In this document: in pieces, positions 15,213 through 22,784 of the stretch
Position numbering within the stretch: the first letter of the stretch is position 1
Layout: the number at the start of each line of letters is the position of its first letter
From: Microcaldota archaeon
Lineage (GTDB): Archaea > Micrarchaeota > Micrarchaeia > Micrarchaeales > Micrarchaeaceae
NCBI GenBank assembly: GCA_021828705.1
Contig: JAJZDG010000002.1
Span: 1 to 32,187 of the forward strand
Reading direction: 5' to 3'
Length of the DNA: 32,187 nucleotides
Position numbers and translations under genes: made by a program
Notes under the pieces: model-generated
Seen by the model: the letters and a program-made list of their open reading frames with translations, nothing else
The model's database searches: none
Told to the model about the DNA's origin: nothing

Positions 15213-16469
15213 TTAATTCTTTGGCACAATTGCGTCAACAATAAAATTAGGGTCGTATGGCAATAGGTCTGTATATTTCTCCCCTACTCCAAAGAATAAT
15301 ATTGGTATTCCTGTAACATCAGCAATAGATATTGCATTGCCCCCTTTTGCGTCACAGTCAAGTTTCGTTAGTATTATTCCGTTGATATTAACAAATTTTT
15401 TAAACTCATTTATTTGTTCGGATATTGCATTTCCTGAAACGCTCTCTCCAACATATATGATGATGTTTGGTTTTATTACACGCTGCATTTTTTCAATTTC
15501 ACTTATCAAATTCTTATTTGTTTCTTGTCTACCGGCGCTATCTATCATTACAACATCAATGCCTCTTGCCTTTGCATATGCGACCGCATCAAAAGCAACG
15601 CTTGCAGGATCTGTACCATAATTACTTTTAATTATAGGAACTTCTAGTTTTTTTGCATGATATTCAGATTGTTCAATTGCCGCTGCCCTAAATGTATCGC
15701 TTGCAGATATTACTACTTTAAAATTTTTGTTTTTAAGCATATACGTAAGTTTTGCAATTGTCGTGGTCTTTCCGGTACCATTTGGCCCTAAAAAAAGTAT
15801 TTTCACTGGCACTTCTTTTTTTGAAACGCTCTCTTTTACATACTCTATTATATCAATGCCTTTTTTCGATAGTATACTAAGTAACGATTCTCGTATAAAT
15901 TTGAATAATTCATTGTCTATTTGTTTTGAATCTATTTCAGTATCTAAAATTCTTTTTTTAAGATTCTCTAAAAATTTTTCAACTGTATTATAAGAGACAT
16001 CTGATTCAAGCATTGAAACTTTTATATCATCTAAAAATCCATCAATCTCAGATTCTTTTAGTTTTGTCTTTTTAAATACCACGCTTTTTATCTTTGTAGA
16101 TAAGCTCAAATCTATTCCAAATGTTTTTTTTGCCTCAGGTTTTTTTTGAACATCTGTTAGCAATTGCGGTTCTTGTTTCTCTAGAATTTTATTTTCTGTT
16201 TTTTTGTTAAGTTCTATATTTGATTTTGGCACAGGTTCTACTTTTACAGCGCTGTCTTTAGAAATAAGCTCCTCTTTTTTTTGCTCTATTGCTACTGAAT
16301 TGTCTAAAATTTCTTTTCTGTGCTCTGCAATATCTTTATTATCAACTATTTTTTCAGTATTATCCTCGTTATTTTTTGCAGAAGTGTTTTCAAGTTCTAT
16401 ATGTTTCTCTTCCTTTTCTGAAAAGAATTTAACCGCCTTAGATATTCTTTTCTTAAGTCCATCAAACAT
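15213..16469 (-). CDS. ftsY: Signal recognition particle receptor FtsY
   Basis: A 418-residue SRP GTPase that docks the ribosome-SRP complex at the membrane. Residues 1-120 are a highly charged Glu/Lys-rich A region, typical of FtsY. The N domain follows. In the G domain the P-loop is GPNGTGKTT (228-236). SASDTFRAAAIEQ, the G3 segment DSAGRQ (usually DTAGR), TKLDCDAKGGNAIS and FFGVGEKYTDLLPYD all match. It is the last gene of the eS19-to-ftsY cluster and begins 2 nt after the prefoldin stop. This linkage with prefoldin alpha and LX is conserved in many archaea. GESVSGNA replaces the more usual GDALAGN motif. Confidence 0.97.
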   Translation of the reverse strand: MFDGLKKRISKAVKFFSEKEEKHIELENTSAKNNEDNTEKIVDNKDIAEHRKEILDNSVAIEQKKEELISKDSAVKVEPVPKSNIELNKKTENKILEKQEPQLLTDVQKKPEAKKTFGIDLSLSTKIKSVVFKKTKLKESEIDGFLDDIKVSMLESDVSYNTVEKFLENLKKRILDTEIDSKQIDNELFKFIRESLLSILSKKGIDIIEYVKESVSKKEVPVKILFLGPNGTGKTTTIAKLTYMLKNKNFKVVISASDTFRAAAIEQSEYHAKKLEVPIIKSNYGTDPASVAFDAVAYAKARGIDVVMIDSAGRQETNKNLISEIEKMQRVIKPNIIIYVGESVSGNAISEQINEFKKFVNINGIILTKLDCDAKGGNAISIADVTGIPILFFGVGEKYTDLLPYDPNFIVDAIVPKN

Positions 16470-16471
16470 AA

Positions 16472-16900
16472 TTAACCAACGAGCTGCTCTAATTTATAAG
16501 AGATATCGTAAATAAAGCTTTCTGTTTTTTTCTTTTCAGCTATTGCTGCGTTAAGATTTCCAGTTATTTTTTCAATTCTTGTTTTTATTAAGTCTAAGGC
16601 TGATTGTGTATCTTTTTCTATTGCTAATTTGGCACCGATTCCAACTACAACATTTTCAACACTTGCTGATTTTGCATCCAAAAAAAGTGCATTTCCTACG
16701 TTGACTAACATATTTTTATTCTTTATCTGTTTGGTATTTTCGAGCAGTTCTCTTTCCATATTTAATTTTTGTATTAGCGACATTATGGACTCTATCTGCT
16801 CGCTTACATTAACTAATCTTTCTTGATATGCTTGCAGCATGTACTCTAGCTGCGCAGCCTCATTTTTTTTGTTATCGCTTGGTTGCGAGTTTTCGTCCAT
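16472..16900 (-). CDS. pfdA: Prefoldin alpha subunit
   Basis: A 142-residue prefoldin alpha (GimC alpha). The shape is coiled coil, then a short beta segment near the middle (NMLVNVGNALFLDAKSASVENVVVGIGAKLAIEKD), then a second coiled coil, which is the alpha-prefoldin plan. Prefoldin forms a hexamer with beta subunits and passes unfolded proteins to the thermosome. GGAG lies upstream of the ATG, inside the end of the LX gene, whose stop is 3 nt before this start. Position between LX and ftsY matches the conserved archaeal order. Confidence 0.93.
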   Translation of the reverse strand: MDENSQPSDNKKNEAAQLEYMLQAYQERLVNVSEQIESIMSLIQKLNMERELLENTKQIKNKNMLVNVGNALFLDAKSASVENVVVGIGAKLAIEKDTQSALDLIKTRIEKITGNLNAAIAEKKKTESFIYDISYKLEQLVG

Positions 16901-16903
16901 AAT

Positions 16904-17080
16904 CTATTTCTCCTCTTTTATAACTTTTATCATGTCAATTTTTATTTTATTTAGTTTAATGCGCTGTCTGCCTCCTATATTAGAAATGGCTATCTGCTTT
17001 GCATGATTTTCGCTCTCTGCATCAATTTCTATATTAAAATTTGCCCCTCCTTTTATGTTTCCTGTTACTATATATTTCAT
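16904..17080 (-). CDS. rplX: Large-subunit ribosomal protein eL20 (LX / L18a)
   Basis: A 58-residue protein beginning MKYIVTGNIKGGANFNIEID, then HAKQIAISNIGGRQRIK and a final IKIDMIKVIKEEK. It fits the archaeal LX family: YxVxG opening, F-x-x-E-x-x-A, hA-x-x-x-x-S-x-I-G-x-x-x-x-x-K, and I-x-I closing strand. It is about 18 residues shorter than the commonest archaeal form and ends right after the core fold. AGGTGA at 17085-17090 is an excellent Shine-Dalgarno for the ATG at 17080. The slot between aIF6 and prefoldin alpha is exactly where LX lies in other archaea, which decides the call for such a short gene. Confidence 0.88.
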   Translation of the reverse strand: MKYIVTGNIKGGANFNIEIDAESENHAKQIAISNIGGRQRIKLNKIKIDMIKVIKEEK

Positions 17081-17084
17081 ACAT

Positions 17085-17765
17085 TCACCTTATGTTTAAA
17101 CCATCAAGTATCCTATCTAATTCAAATCCTGTAGTGTTATTTCCCATAAGAACCCCATTGCTATTTGCTATGGTTGAAACCCCTATTCCTAAAGAACCCA
17201 TATTCGCTGTGCTTATTGTGGGTTTTATTTTTGTTAATTTTTCAAAATCTACTAATTCCATATCACTGCACCTATTGTTCAGCACCGCTCCTATATTGGT
17301 TAATATATTGTTAGCACCAACAGTTTTAAAACCACCAATATCAAAACGAATTGCTTTAACTCCAAGGGTTTTTTCTATTACTTCAAATGATCTATCATCA
17401 TATTCGCTATTTACAAATGCGATACTGTCATTTGCCATTATGTTATTTCCTATAGCGTTAAGTGGGCTGTCTAATATGTTTATTTTCATATTTAATTTGG
17501 CTTCTTTTAAAATATGCATCTCATTCTCTGTTGTGAGATTAGATAAGAGCATACCTTTGGAATTTGCTCTCATAAATATTCCAACCAAATTAGACCCTCC
17601 TATTGTAACATCAACTGTATTTACATTAAGCGTCTCTGATATTACCTTCTTATTACCATTGGTTATATTTTTGCCCACAAAAACATTATGATCTGTGGGG
17701 CTCGCAAATGCGCCTATAAACTCACTGCCATCAATTATGTATCTAGCAGCTCCCATATTACTCAT
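17085..17765 (-). CDS. eif6: Translation initiation factor 6 (aIF6)
   Basis: A 226-residue aIF6, which binds the large ribosomal subunit and prevents premature joining to the small subunit. The family's pentein repeat character is visible as recurring motifs: NVFVGKNITNGNKKVISETLNV, GSNLVGIFMRANSKGMLLSN, VGANNILTNIGAVLN and a closing GVSTIANSNGVLMGNNTTGFELDRI. Length is typical. Its ATG overlaps the eL31 stop by 4 nt (ATGA), implying coupled translation, and the LX ATG follows 4 nt after its end. Confidence 0.95.
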   Translation of the reverse strand: MSNMGAARYIIDGSEFIGAFASPTDHNVFVGKNITNGNKKVISETLNVNTVDVTIGGSNLVGIFMRANSKGMLLSNLTTENEMHILKEAKLNMKINILDSPLNAIGNNIMANDSIAFVNSEYDDRSFEVIEKTLGVKAIRFDIGGFKTVGANNILTNIGAVLNNRCSDMELVDFEKLTKIKPTISTANMGSLGIGVSTIANSNGVLMGNNTTGFELDRILDGLNIR

Positions 17766-18178
17766 TCTGTTTTTTTCTTTTCAGCACTCTTTTTCTGCTT
17801 CGGGGCAGCTATAGGTTTTTCTAATTTTGTTGTATTCTCTTTTGGTTTTGGAGCATTCAACTTTACATTATTTGTACCAGTAGCTTTAGTATTATCTTTA
17901 TTTACATGGTGTGTAGGCCTTATGCTATCTTGATGTGCCTTGACGAATGCGTTTCCATCCTTTAAATCTATACTCAGCTTTATCGGCTTCATCTTTCTTG
18001 AATAATACTTTATCACACTTTCGCTTAGCGGCATGTCTATTTTCACATTATCAATGTCTACTTTTGTGTAGTGTGCAACGCGCTCGCGTATGTAATTAAT
18101 AGCTTTTCTCTGCCTTTTTGTAACCGGTTGCTCAACCAAATATCTTCTAAGATTAAGTGTAATCAAACGTTCTGCCAT
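17762..18178 (-). CDS. rpl31e: Ribosomal protein eL31 with extended C-terminal tail
   Basis: A 138-residue eL31. The core (about residues 1-82) shows ERLITLNLRRYLVEQPVTKRQRKAI, then YIRERVAHYTKVDIDNVKIDMPLSESVI, which match the family. Archaeal eL31 usually ends after about 85-90 residues; here a further ~50 residues rich in Lys, Ala, Pro, Thr and Asn follow, ending KKSAEKKKTE. The tail looks disordered and may reach over rRNA near the tunnel exit, where eL31 sits, but that is inference. I start at the ATG at 18178; a TTG three codons earlier would overlap eL39. Confidence 0.93.
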   Translation of the reverse strand: MAERLITLNLRRYLVEQPVTKRQRKAINYIRERVAHYTKVDIDNVKIDMPLSESVIKYYSRKMKPIKLSIDLKDGNAFVKAHQDSIRPTHHVNKDNTKATGTNNVKLNAPKPKENTTKLEKPIAAPKQKKSAEKKKTE

Positions 18179-18179
18179 C

Positions 18180-18341
18180 TCAATCAACCTTTATCCTCAT
18201 TTTTTGTGATCTCCAGCTTCTGGAAAACCTGTTAGTCTGTATTTTTCTATGCGTTCTAAGCGCCGTTAATATCGGCAACCTTCTTGATTGTTTCATCCTA
18301 TTTCCTAATATTCTCTTTTTTTCACTGCTATTTTTTGACAT
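18180..18341 (-). CDS. rpl39e: Ribosomal protein eL39
   Basis: A 53-residue basic protein. The middle segment KKRILGNRMKQSRRLPILTA aligns with the eL39 pattern K-x-R-L-x-x-x-x-K-Q-x-R-x-x-P. The end RFSRSWRSQKMRIKVD aligns with the conserved R-x-W-R-x-S-x-x-K. eL39 threads through the wall of the exit tunnel. Its stop lies 1 nt before the eL31 ATG. GGTG lies about 10 nt upstream of its own ATG. The pair eL39-eL31 followed by aIF6 is a conserved archaeal arrangement. Confidence 0.92.
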   Translation of the reverse strand: MSKNSSEKKRILGNRMKQSRRLPILTALRTHRKIQTNRFSRSWRSQKMRIKVD

Positions 18342-18351
18342 TAATTAACAC

Positions 18352-18654
18352 CTATTTGTGCTTAAATGATATTGTTGGTTCCGGTTTGCTGGTTATCCTG
18401 CTAAGAAGCTGCATAAACTGTGTTTCGGTTATTCGCCCGTTAAGATTCTGACTCTGTACTATTGATATTAAAATATTTAATATCTGTCCATATAATTCTG
18501 GATTTGTGCTTTTTATATTCATTAGCCGTTCATATGCGTTTGTATCAAGTATCTTTCTGGCAAGCTCCCTTCTCTGCTGGTCCTCTTGCATTCTTTTTAT
18601 GCTAGATTCAAGTCGAGACCTCATCTTTTTATTATACTCATCTTCTTCAGGCAT
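18352..18654 (-). CDS. PDCD5-family DNA-binding protein
   Basis: A 100-residue homologue of eukaryotic PDCD5/TFAR19. After a short acidic start comes a long basic helix (KRMQEDQQRRELARKILD) and then the helical core AYERLMNIKSTNPELYGQILNILISIVQSQNLNGRITETQFMQLLSRI, which is characteristic. Archaeal members have been reported to bind nucleic acid; their precise role is unclear. The gene sits 13 nt after eS19 and 10 nt before eL39, its usual place in archaeal genomes, pointing to a function linked to ribosomes or translation. Confidence 0.92.
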   Translation of the reverse strand: MPEEDEYNKKMRSRLESSIKRMQEDQQRRELARKILDTNAYERLMNIKSTNPELYGQILNILISIVQSQNLNGRITETQFMQLLSRITSKPEPTISFKHK

Positions 18655-18667
18655 AACTAATCACAGA

Positions 18668-19081
18668 TTATGTCTTAATTATACTGTTGCTTATTTTATC
18701 CATAAACGAGCGCCCGCTTGCTGTTATCTCTCTGCCCTTTTTGGTTTTTTTGACGTAATTGAGCTCTTCTAGTGCTTTTAATGAATCCTGTATTATACTA
18801 CCTGACGCGCGCACGCTGTGTTTTTTATGTATTACATGCTCCTTTCTATTTCCATAACGTAGTCTCAATCGCGATATACCTACGGGGCCATTTACATATA
18901 CTTGTCTTAATATCGAGGCGCTTCTAATATACCAGAAATCTGGATCCTTTGGCGGTCTTTCTCTACCGGCACCAGACTTAACATACGTTACATATGCTGG
19001 AGGCGCTTTCATAACATCCTTTAGCTTTTTAGCAGCCTCATCTATAAGTTTCGAAGTATCTACATCATATATACTAGCCAT
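18668..19081 (-). CDS. rps19e: Ribosomal protein eS19
   Basis: A 137-residue eS19 of the small-subunit head. The conserved features are the DPDFWYIRSASILRQVYVNGPVGISRLRLRYG block, the basic HVIHKKHSVRASGSIIQDSLKALE helix pair, and the closing GREITASGRSFMDKI. It is the first gene of the eight-gene minus-strand cluster. ATCAAC at 19086-19091 gives GTTGAT ahead of its ATG, and AT-rich TATA candidates (TTTATAA types) lie around 19118-19138. Confidence 0.96.
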   Translation of the reverse strand: MASIYDVDTSKLIDEAAKKLKDVMKAPPAYVTYVKSGAGRERPPKDPDFWYIRSASILRQVYVNGPVGISRLRLRYGNRKEHVIHKKHSVRASGSIIQDSLKALEELNYVKKTKKGREITASGRSFMDKISNSIIKT

Positions 19082-19380
19082 TTACATCAACTTTAATGAT
19101 AAAAAGTCAAGATAATATTTATAAAGCAAATTATAAATACCCTTTGAGAATGCCCTGCAAAATATATACATTTTCAATATGTGGGTGCTTAGCGGTGGGG
19201 AAACACTATAACTAAACATCCACAATAAAGCATCTAAAATAAAATTTAAAAATCTTTACCTACATTTTATATCTTAATCTATATTGTACACCTGCGCTAT
19301 ATTGGCATACTGTTTATACATATTTAGAAATAAAACAGAAAGCTTTTAATATTTAAATTTATAGAAGTAGAGCATATAAG
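19082..19380. other. Intergenic region between the eS19 and uL29 operons
   Basis: This 299-bp stretch between divergent ribosomal-protein operons holds the eS19 promoter (minus strand, about 19110-19140) and the uL29 promoter (plus strand, TTTAATATTTAAATTTATAG at about 19345-19364). Between them are about 200 bp with no convincing gene. It contains a 45-nt hairpin at 19180-19224 and a 21-codon open frame at 19150-19215 that I do not trust. That is long for this compact genome. Confidence 0.6.
19180..19224 (+). ncRNA. Candidate structured RNA hairpin
   Basis: TGTGGGTG (19180-19187) pairs with CATCCACA (19217-19224) over 8 bp. Inside it TTAG (19189-19192) pairs with CTAA, and GGTG pairs with CACT around a GGGAAA loop. 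Two pairs are G-U on the plus strand but would be A-C mismatches on the minus strand, which argues for a plus-strand RNA. TATA-like sequences upstream (about 19117-19138) could drive it. It lacks C/D boxes and does not fit H/ACA architecture. It could also be part of a long leader. No family is recognised. Confidence 0.35.
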
Positions 19381-19587
19381 GTGTTTTTTATAAAAATTAA
19401 TGACATTAGAGCGCTTCCTGACAGCGCATTATTGGCAAAGGAGGGTGAACTCGCATTGGAGTTAGCTATAGAACGTAGAAATATAGCGGCTACTGGGGTA
19501 TCAAGCAAGATAATAAAGGTGCGATCTATACGCAGGACTATAGCTAGAATACAGACCATACTTAAAGAGCGGGGTGCAAAAGAATAA
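19381..19587 (+). CDS. rpl29: Ribosomal protein uL29
   Basis: A 68-residue two-helix protein of the large subunit. The family pattern is visible in INDIRALPDSALLAKEGELALELAIERRN and in VRSIRRTIARIQTILKERG, the usual ending of uL29. No ATG is available, so I use the GTG at 19381; a TATA element 20-35 nt upstream implies an almost leaderless transcript. Its stop overlaps the aIF1 start (TAATG). uL29 followed by aIF1 is a known archaeal pairing, normally inside the large ribosomal operon. Here the pair stands apart and leads into the KEOPS genes. Confidence 0.92.
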   Translation: MFFIKINDIRALPDSALLAKEGELALELAIERRNIAATGVSSKIIKVRSIRRTIARIQTILKERGAKE

Positions 19588-19901
19588 TGGCTGAGGTTTG
19601 TCCTAATTGTGGTCTTCCTAAGGAGATATGTGTCTGTTCTGTATTAGACAAGGAAACTGAGAGTAAAATAAAGGTATATACTAAAAAAGCTAAATTTAAC
19701 AAGTTTGTAACTATAGTGGAAGGCATAAATCCGGATGAGATAGAGAATGCCACAAAGAGCCTAAAGAAATCGTTGGCATGCGGCGGAACGGACAAGGATA
19801 ATGTCATAGAACTTCAGGGCGAACATGTTGATGATGTTAAGCGCGTTTTAGTAAATCTAGGTTACAAAGAAGCGAATATAGAAGTATTACACAGAAAATA
19901 A
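19587..19901 (+). CDS. sui1: Translation initiation factor aIF1 (SUI1 family)
   Basis: A 104-residue SUI1-domain protein that acts in start-codon selection on the small subunit. The N-terminus carries a possible zinc-binding CPNCGLPKEICVC, common in archaeal aIF1. The SUI1 core is visible as KFVTIVEGINPDEIENATKSLKKSLACGGT followed by IELQGEHVDDVKRVLVNLGY. It is translationally coupled to uL29 by a shared TAATG. A TATA-like element after it (AAAAATATAAG) suggests that the next gene has its own promoter. Confidence 0.95.
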   Translation: MAEVCPNCGLPKEICVCSVLDKETESKIKVYTKKAKFNKFVTIVEGINPDEIENATKSLKKSLACGGTDKDNVIELQGEHVDDVKRVLVNLGYKEANIEVLHRK

Positions 19902-19969
19902 TTTCTAATATTTTAAGCAATCCTCTAAAAATATAAGCGTGCTATTAGTATTGCTAAGGTAGAGTGGAT

Positions 19970-20950
19970 ATGGCTGTTTTGGGGATAGAGTCTAGTGCGC
20001 ATACGCTTGGTATAGGAATCATAGATGGAGATAGGTTCTTGAGCAATAAACGCATAATGTTTCCTATAACTAATAACGGCATAATACCATCAGAGTTAGC
20101 TGAATTTCACTCAAAGAATGCCGCAAATGCTTTAAAGAGTGCCCTTGACGAATCCTCACTATCAATGCGTGATATATCCGCAATAGGTTATACCAAAGGT
20201 CCTGGATTAGGTCCTGCATTAAATGTTGGCGCGATATCCGCAAAAGCATTAGCACTACGCTATAAAATACCAATATATTCAATTAATCATGCGCTCGCTC
20301 ACTTAGAGATCGTGCGGCATATAAATAATTTTGATGATCCACTTTTTTTATATGTTAGTGGGGGCAATTCACAGATTCTTGGTTTTAATGAAAAGAAGGA
20401 TAAGTACCACATATATGGAGAAACATTTGATATAGGTATAGGAAACATGCTAGATAATTTTGCGCGTGCCGCAAAGCTTATACATGCATGGGGCTCTTCA
20501 GTTGCCACTCTTGCTGAAAATGGCAGTTATATACAAATGCCCTATACTGTAAAGGGAATGGATTTTACGTTTACGGGTCTGCTTACACATGCAGTAAAAA
20601 TGCTTGATAACCCTACAATAAATAAGAGCGATATTGCATATTCATTACAGGAGACAGCATTTTCAATGCTCTGTGAGGCGACTGAGCGTGCGCTGATGCT
20701 TACAAAGAAAAAAGAGCTTGGCATTTGTGGAGGTGTTGCACAGAGTGTTAGGTTAAAAGCCATGTTAAAATGCATCGCTGATGAGCATAAAATAAAATTC
20801 GGATTTGTTGAAAATCAATTTAATGCGGATAATGGCGCTATGATAGCATTGGTTGCGCAGAAAATGCTAAGTAACGGCGTAATATCTAATATAAATGATT
20901 GTAATATAAATCAGAGGTTTAGAATAGACACAGCCAGGGTGTATAAATGA
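19970..20950 (+). CDS. kae1: KEOPS subunit Kae1 (t6A synthesis enzyme)
   Basis: A 326-residue ASKHA-fold enzyme that transfers threonylcarbamoyl to A37 of ANN-decoding tRNAs. The metal ligands His107 and His111 lie in INHALAHLEI, at the same numbers as in Pyrococcus Kae1. Also visible are the GIESSAHTLG phosphate loop, YTKGPGLGPALNVG, LYVSGGNSQI, FTGLLTHA and the C-terminal NADNGAMIAL. I start at the ATG at 19970 rather than the GTG two codons earlier. Its stop overlaps the Bud32 start (ATGA). In many archaea Kae1 and Bud32 are fused; here they are separate proteins with coupled translation. Confidence 0.97.
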   Translation: MAVLGIESSAHTLGIGIIDGDRFLSNKRIMFPITNNGIIPSELAEFHSKNAANALKSALDESSLSMRDISAIGYTKGPGLGPALNVGAISAKALALRYKIPIYSINHALAHLEIVRHINNFDDPLFLYVSGGNSQILGFNEKKDKYHIYGETFDIGIGNMLDNFARAAKLIHAWGSSVATLAENGSYIQMPYTVKGMDFTFTGLLTHAVKMLDNPTINKSDIAYSLQETAFSMLCEATERALMLTKKKELGICGGVAQSVRLKAMLKCIADEHKIKFGFVENQFNADNGAMIALVAQKMLSNGVISNINDCNINQRFRIDTARVYK

Positions 20951-21540
20951 GAATATCAAACGGCGCCGAGGCAAATGTATATAGATCAAATATACTTGGC
21001 ATAGATTGTATTGTAAAGGTAAGGCAAAAAAAATTATATCGCATTCAATTTCTTGACGACCAGATACGTGAGCAGCGCACAAAAATTGAGGCAAGAATAC
21101 TCGCGCTTTCCCATTCATATGGCATAAACGTTCCACCACTACTTCTTGTATCAAAATATGGCATTACAATGGGCTTTATAAATGGTAAATTGCTCAGTGA
21201 AATAGACGGCAATACGAATGTATATCTAAAAGATGCGGGAATTTTGTTGGGTATGCTACATAATAATAATATAGCTCATGGTGATTTTACCCCTGCAAAT
21301 ATAATGGTTTTTAATAAGGAATTATTTATTATAGATTTTGGACTCTCTGAGATAATAGACTCAGTAGAACAAAAAGCTCTTGATATACTTTTAATGAAGC
21401 GTTCAATTAGCCAAAAGGGTTTTGGCATATTTATCTCATCATATAAAAAAAGTTCTAAAGCGCATAAATTAATAATTAAAAAATTAAATGAGCTTGAGAT
21501 GCGTGGCAGATATCAACAAAGATCACTGCAAAATATTTAG
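20947..21540 (+). CDS. bud32: KEOPS subunit Bud32 (small atypical kinase/ATPase)
   Basis: A 197-residue minimal kinase-fold protein that binds Kae1 and supports t6A synthesis. The glycine-poor loop SNGAEANVYRS, the VAIK-type lysine in CIVKVRQKKLYR, DQIREQRTKIEARI, the catalytic loop HGDFTPANIMV and the metal-binding IDFGLSEII are all present. The C-terminal KALDILLMKRSI segment and a basic tail end it, as in other Bud32 proteins. It overlaps kae1 by 4 nt. Other KEOPS subunits (Cgi121, Pcc1) are not in the window. Confidence 0.95.
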   Translation: MRISNGAEANVYRSNILGIDCIVKVRQKKLYRIQFLDDQIREQRTKIEARILALSHSYGINVPPLLLVSKYGITMGFINGKLLSEIDGNTNVYLKDAGILLGMLHNNNIAHGDFTPANIMVFNKELFIIDFGLSEIIDSVEQKALDILLMKRSISQKGFGIFISSYKKSSKAHKLIIKKLNELEMRGRYQQRSLQNI

Positions 21541-21552
21541 ATTCTATAATAT

Positions 21553-22467
21553 TTAAAAATTACCAACGTCTGGCCAATCTAAATTCTGCTGCGATTCTGG
21601 CCTGCTATAATTGTATGGTAGCGTTTCATCACTATACTCACTTCTTGAATACACTATTAAAAAGAACGCTACAATTCCTATTATTGATATAAATAGCGGC
21701 AGCGTAGCATGTGTTTGTATATAAATATATATGAAAAAAGAGAAGAGCAATACTGATGAAAATATACCAAATCCGGCGGATCTTCTAGCTCCAGTTACCA
21801 TAATTAGCCCTGCTATAAAACTTAATAATGAAATTACAAATTCAAATATTATGTTTATGTATAATACTTTAGGGGCGCTTATAAACTGCTGCAACCCTAC
21901 GTTATTTATGTAACTGAGCATGTTTATTAGCGCGGAATTATTTAGATATATAACTATTATTATTGGTATGAAAAGAAGCATACCAGAGAGCAATGCGGCT
22001 GAAAGATTATATCCTCTATCATACATTTTTGCAGCATAATTTATGTCTTCAAGGCAATAATACCTGCCCGATTGCTCAATAAGATCCTCAAAGCAGAATG
22101 GTCTGCGGCAATAATCGCATATTGCATATGCACCCCTCCAAGAATGCCAAACGCAAAATAGCCCCTTTGCGGCCTTTCTACTCTCTTTTTCAGTATCTAT
22201 ATGTTTTTTATGCGATTTGCCAAGTATCTCCACTGCTTCATATTCGCTGCCCAATTGGTCTACAATCGCATTCTTTACTTCTTCATTGCTCTCTTTTTCA
22301 GTTACATAGCTAAGGGCTACATTATTTTTCATCTTTTTAAGGCTTTCACTTTCATTTTTTTTGCTATCCTTAACAGAACTATGCCCGCTAGTATCAGCCT
22401 GCTTTCCCTTATTCTTATTCAATCGCTCTTTGAATATGATTAAGTCATTGTCAGGCTCTATAGTCAT
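21553..22467 (-). CDS. Membrane protein with N-terminal zinc finger (B-box-like)
   Basis: A 304-residue protein with a charged N-terminal ~100 residues, then a cysteine-rich module CVWHSWRGAYAICDYCRRPFC with a further Cys in YYCLED (spacing CX2H-X9-CX2C-X4-C), which resembles a B-box or treble-clef zinc site. About four or five hydrophobic segments follow (for example LLFIPIIIVIYL, LLSFIAGLIMV, VLLFSFFIYIYI and ISIIGIVAFFLIVY), and the C-terminus is short and polar. The family is not recognised. Its ATG overlaps the eS26 stop by one base (TAATG), so it is co-translated with a ribosomal protein. It could be a membrane-associated factor linked to ribosomes, but that rests on context only. Confidence 0.75.
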   Translation of the reverse strand: MTIEPDNDLIIFKERLNKNKGKQADTSGHSSVKDSKKNESESLKKMKNNVALSYVTEKESNEEVKNAIVDQLGSEYEAVEILGKSHKKHIDTEKESRKAAKGLFCVWHSWRGAYAICDYCRRPFCFEDLIEQSGRYYCLEDINYAAKMYDRGYNLSAALLSGMLLFIPIIIVIYLNNSALINMLSYINNVGLQQFISAPKVLYINIIFEFVISLLSFIAGLIMVTGARRSAGFGIFSSVLLFSFFIYIYIQTHATLPLFISIIGIVAFFLIVYSRSEYSDETLPYNYSRPESQQNLDWPDVGNF

Positions 22468-22703
22468 TATACCAACTTTTTGGCACTACGCCTCATAGCC
22501 TGCTCTTTCTTCTTTTGGAATATACCTCTATGCTTTGCGCAACTGACGCAATAGTAAACTTTCATCCTTTCAAAAAATCTGACGTCGTTTGCAGTTCTAA
22601 GCTCTGTATTGAAGCTTACTGATCTTTCAAAACTAACGCCTTTGTTTCTTGGTATCTTTCTACCGCATGACTCACATGTCACTATCGTCTCTTTTCCTCT
22701 CAA
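22467..22703 (-). CDS. rps26e: Ribosomal protein eS26
   Basis: A 78-residue protein with the eS26 plan: TCESCGRKIPRNKGV near the start (CX2C), then MKVYYCVSCAKHRGIF (CX2C within YYCVSCA-x-H), together forming a four-cysteine zinc site, and a basic tail. eS26 sits at the mRNA exit and binds the 3' end of small-subunit rRNA. I use the TTG at 22703; no in-frame ATG exists, and the TATA element (TTTTATATTTAAG, 22720-22735) lies close enough for a leaderless start. Among archaea, eS26 was classically known from crenarchaeal and related lineages, so its presence is informative. It is divergent from the second HTH gene. Confidence 0.85.
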   Translation of the reverse strand: MRGKETIVTCESCGRKIPRNKGVSFERSVSFNTELRTANDVRFFERMKVYYCVSCAKHRGIFQKKKEQAMRRSAKKLV

Positions 22704-22784
22704 ACGAACACCATACTTGTACTTAAATATAAAAGTATAAAAATATTAAGCCTTATCTATACAATGTTTATAAAGGTATTTATT

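Noticed and set aside
19150-19215. A 21-codon frame (MPCKIYTFSI...) with two nearby cysteines, overlapping the intergenic hairpin.
   Set aside because: Too short to support, with no clear ribosome-binding site; the sequence is better explained as the hairpin.
19180-19224. Interpretation of the hairpin as an H/ACA guide RNA ending in ACA.
   Set aside because: The ACA is within the paired stem, and if it is freed the upper stem shrinks to about 3 bp, too short for a guide pocket and kink-turn.
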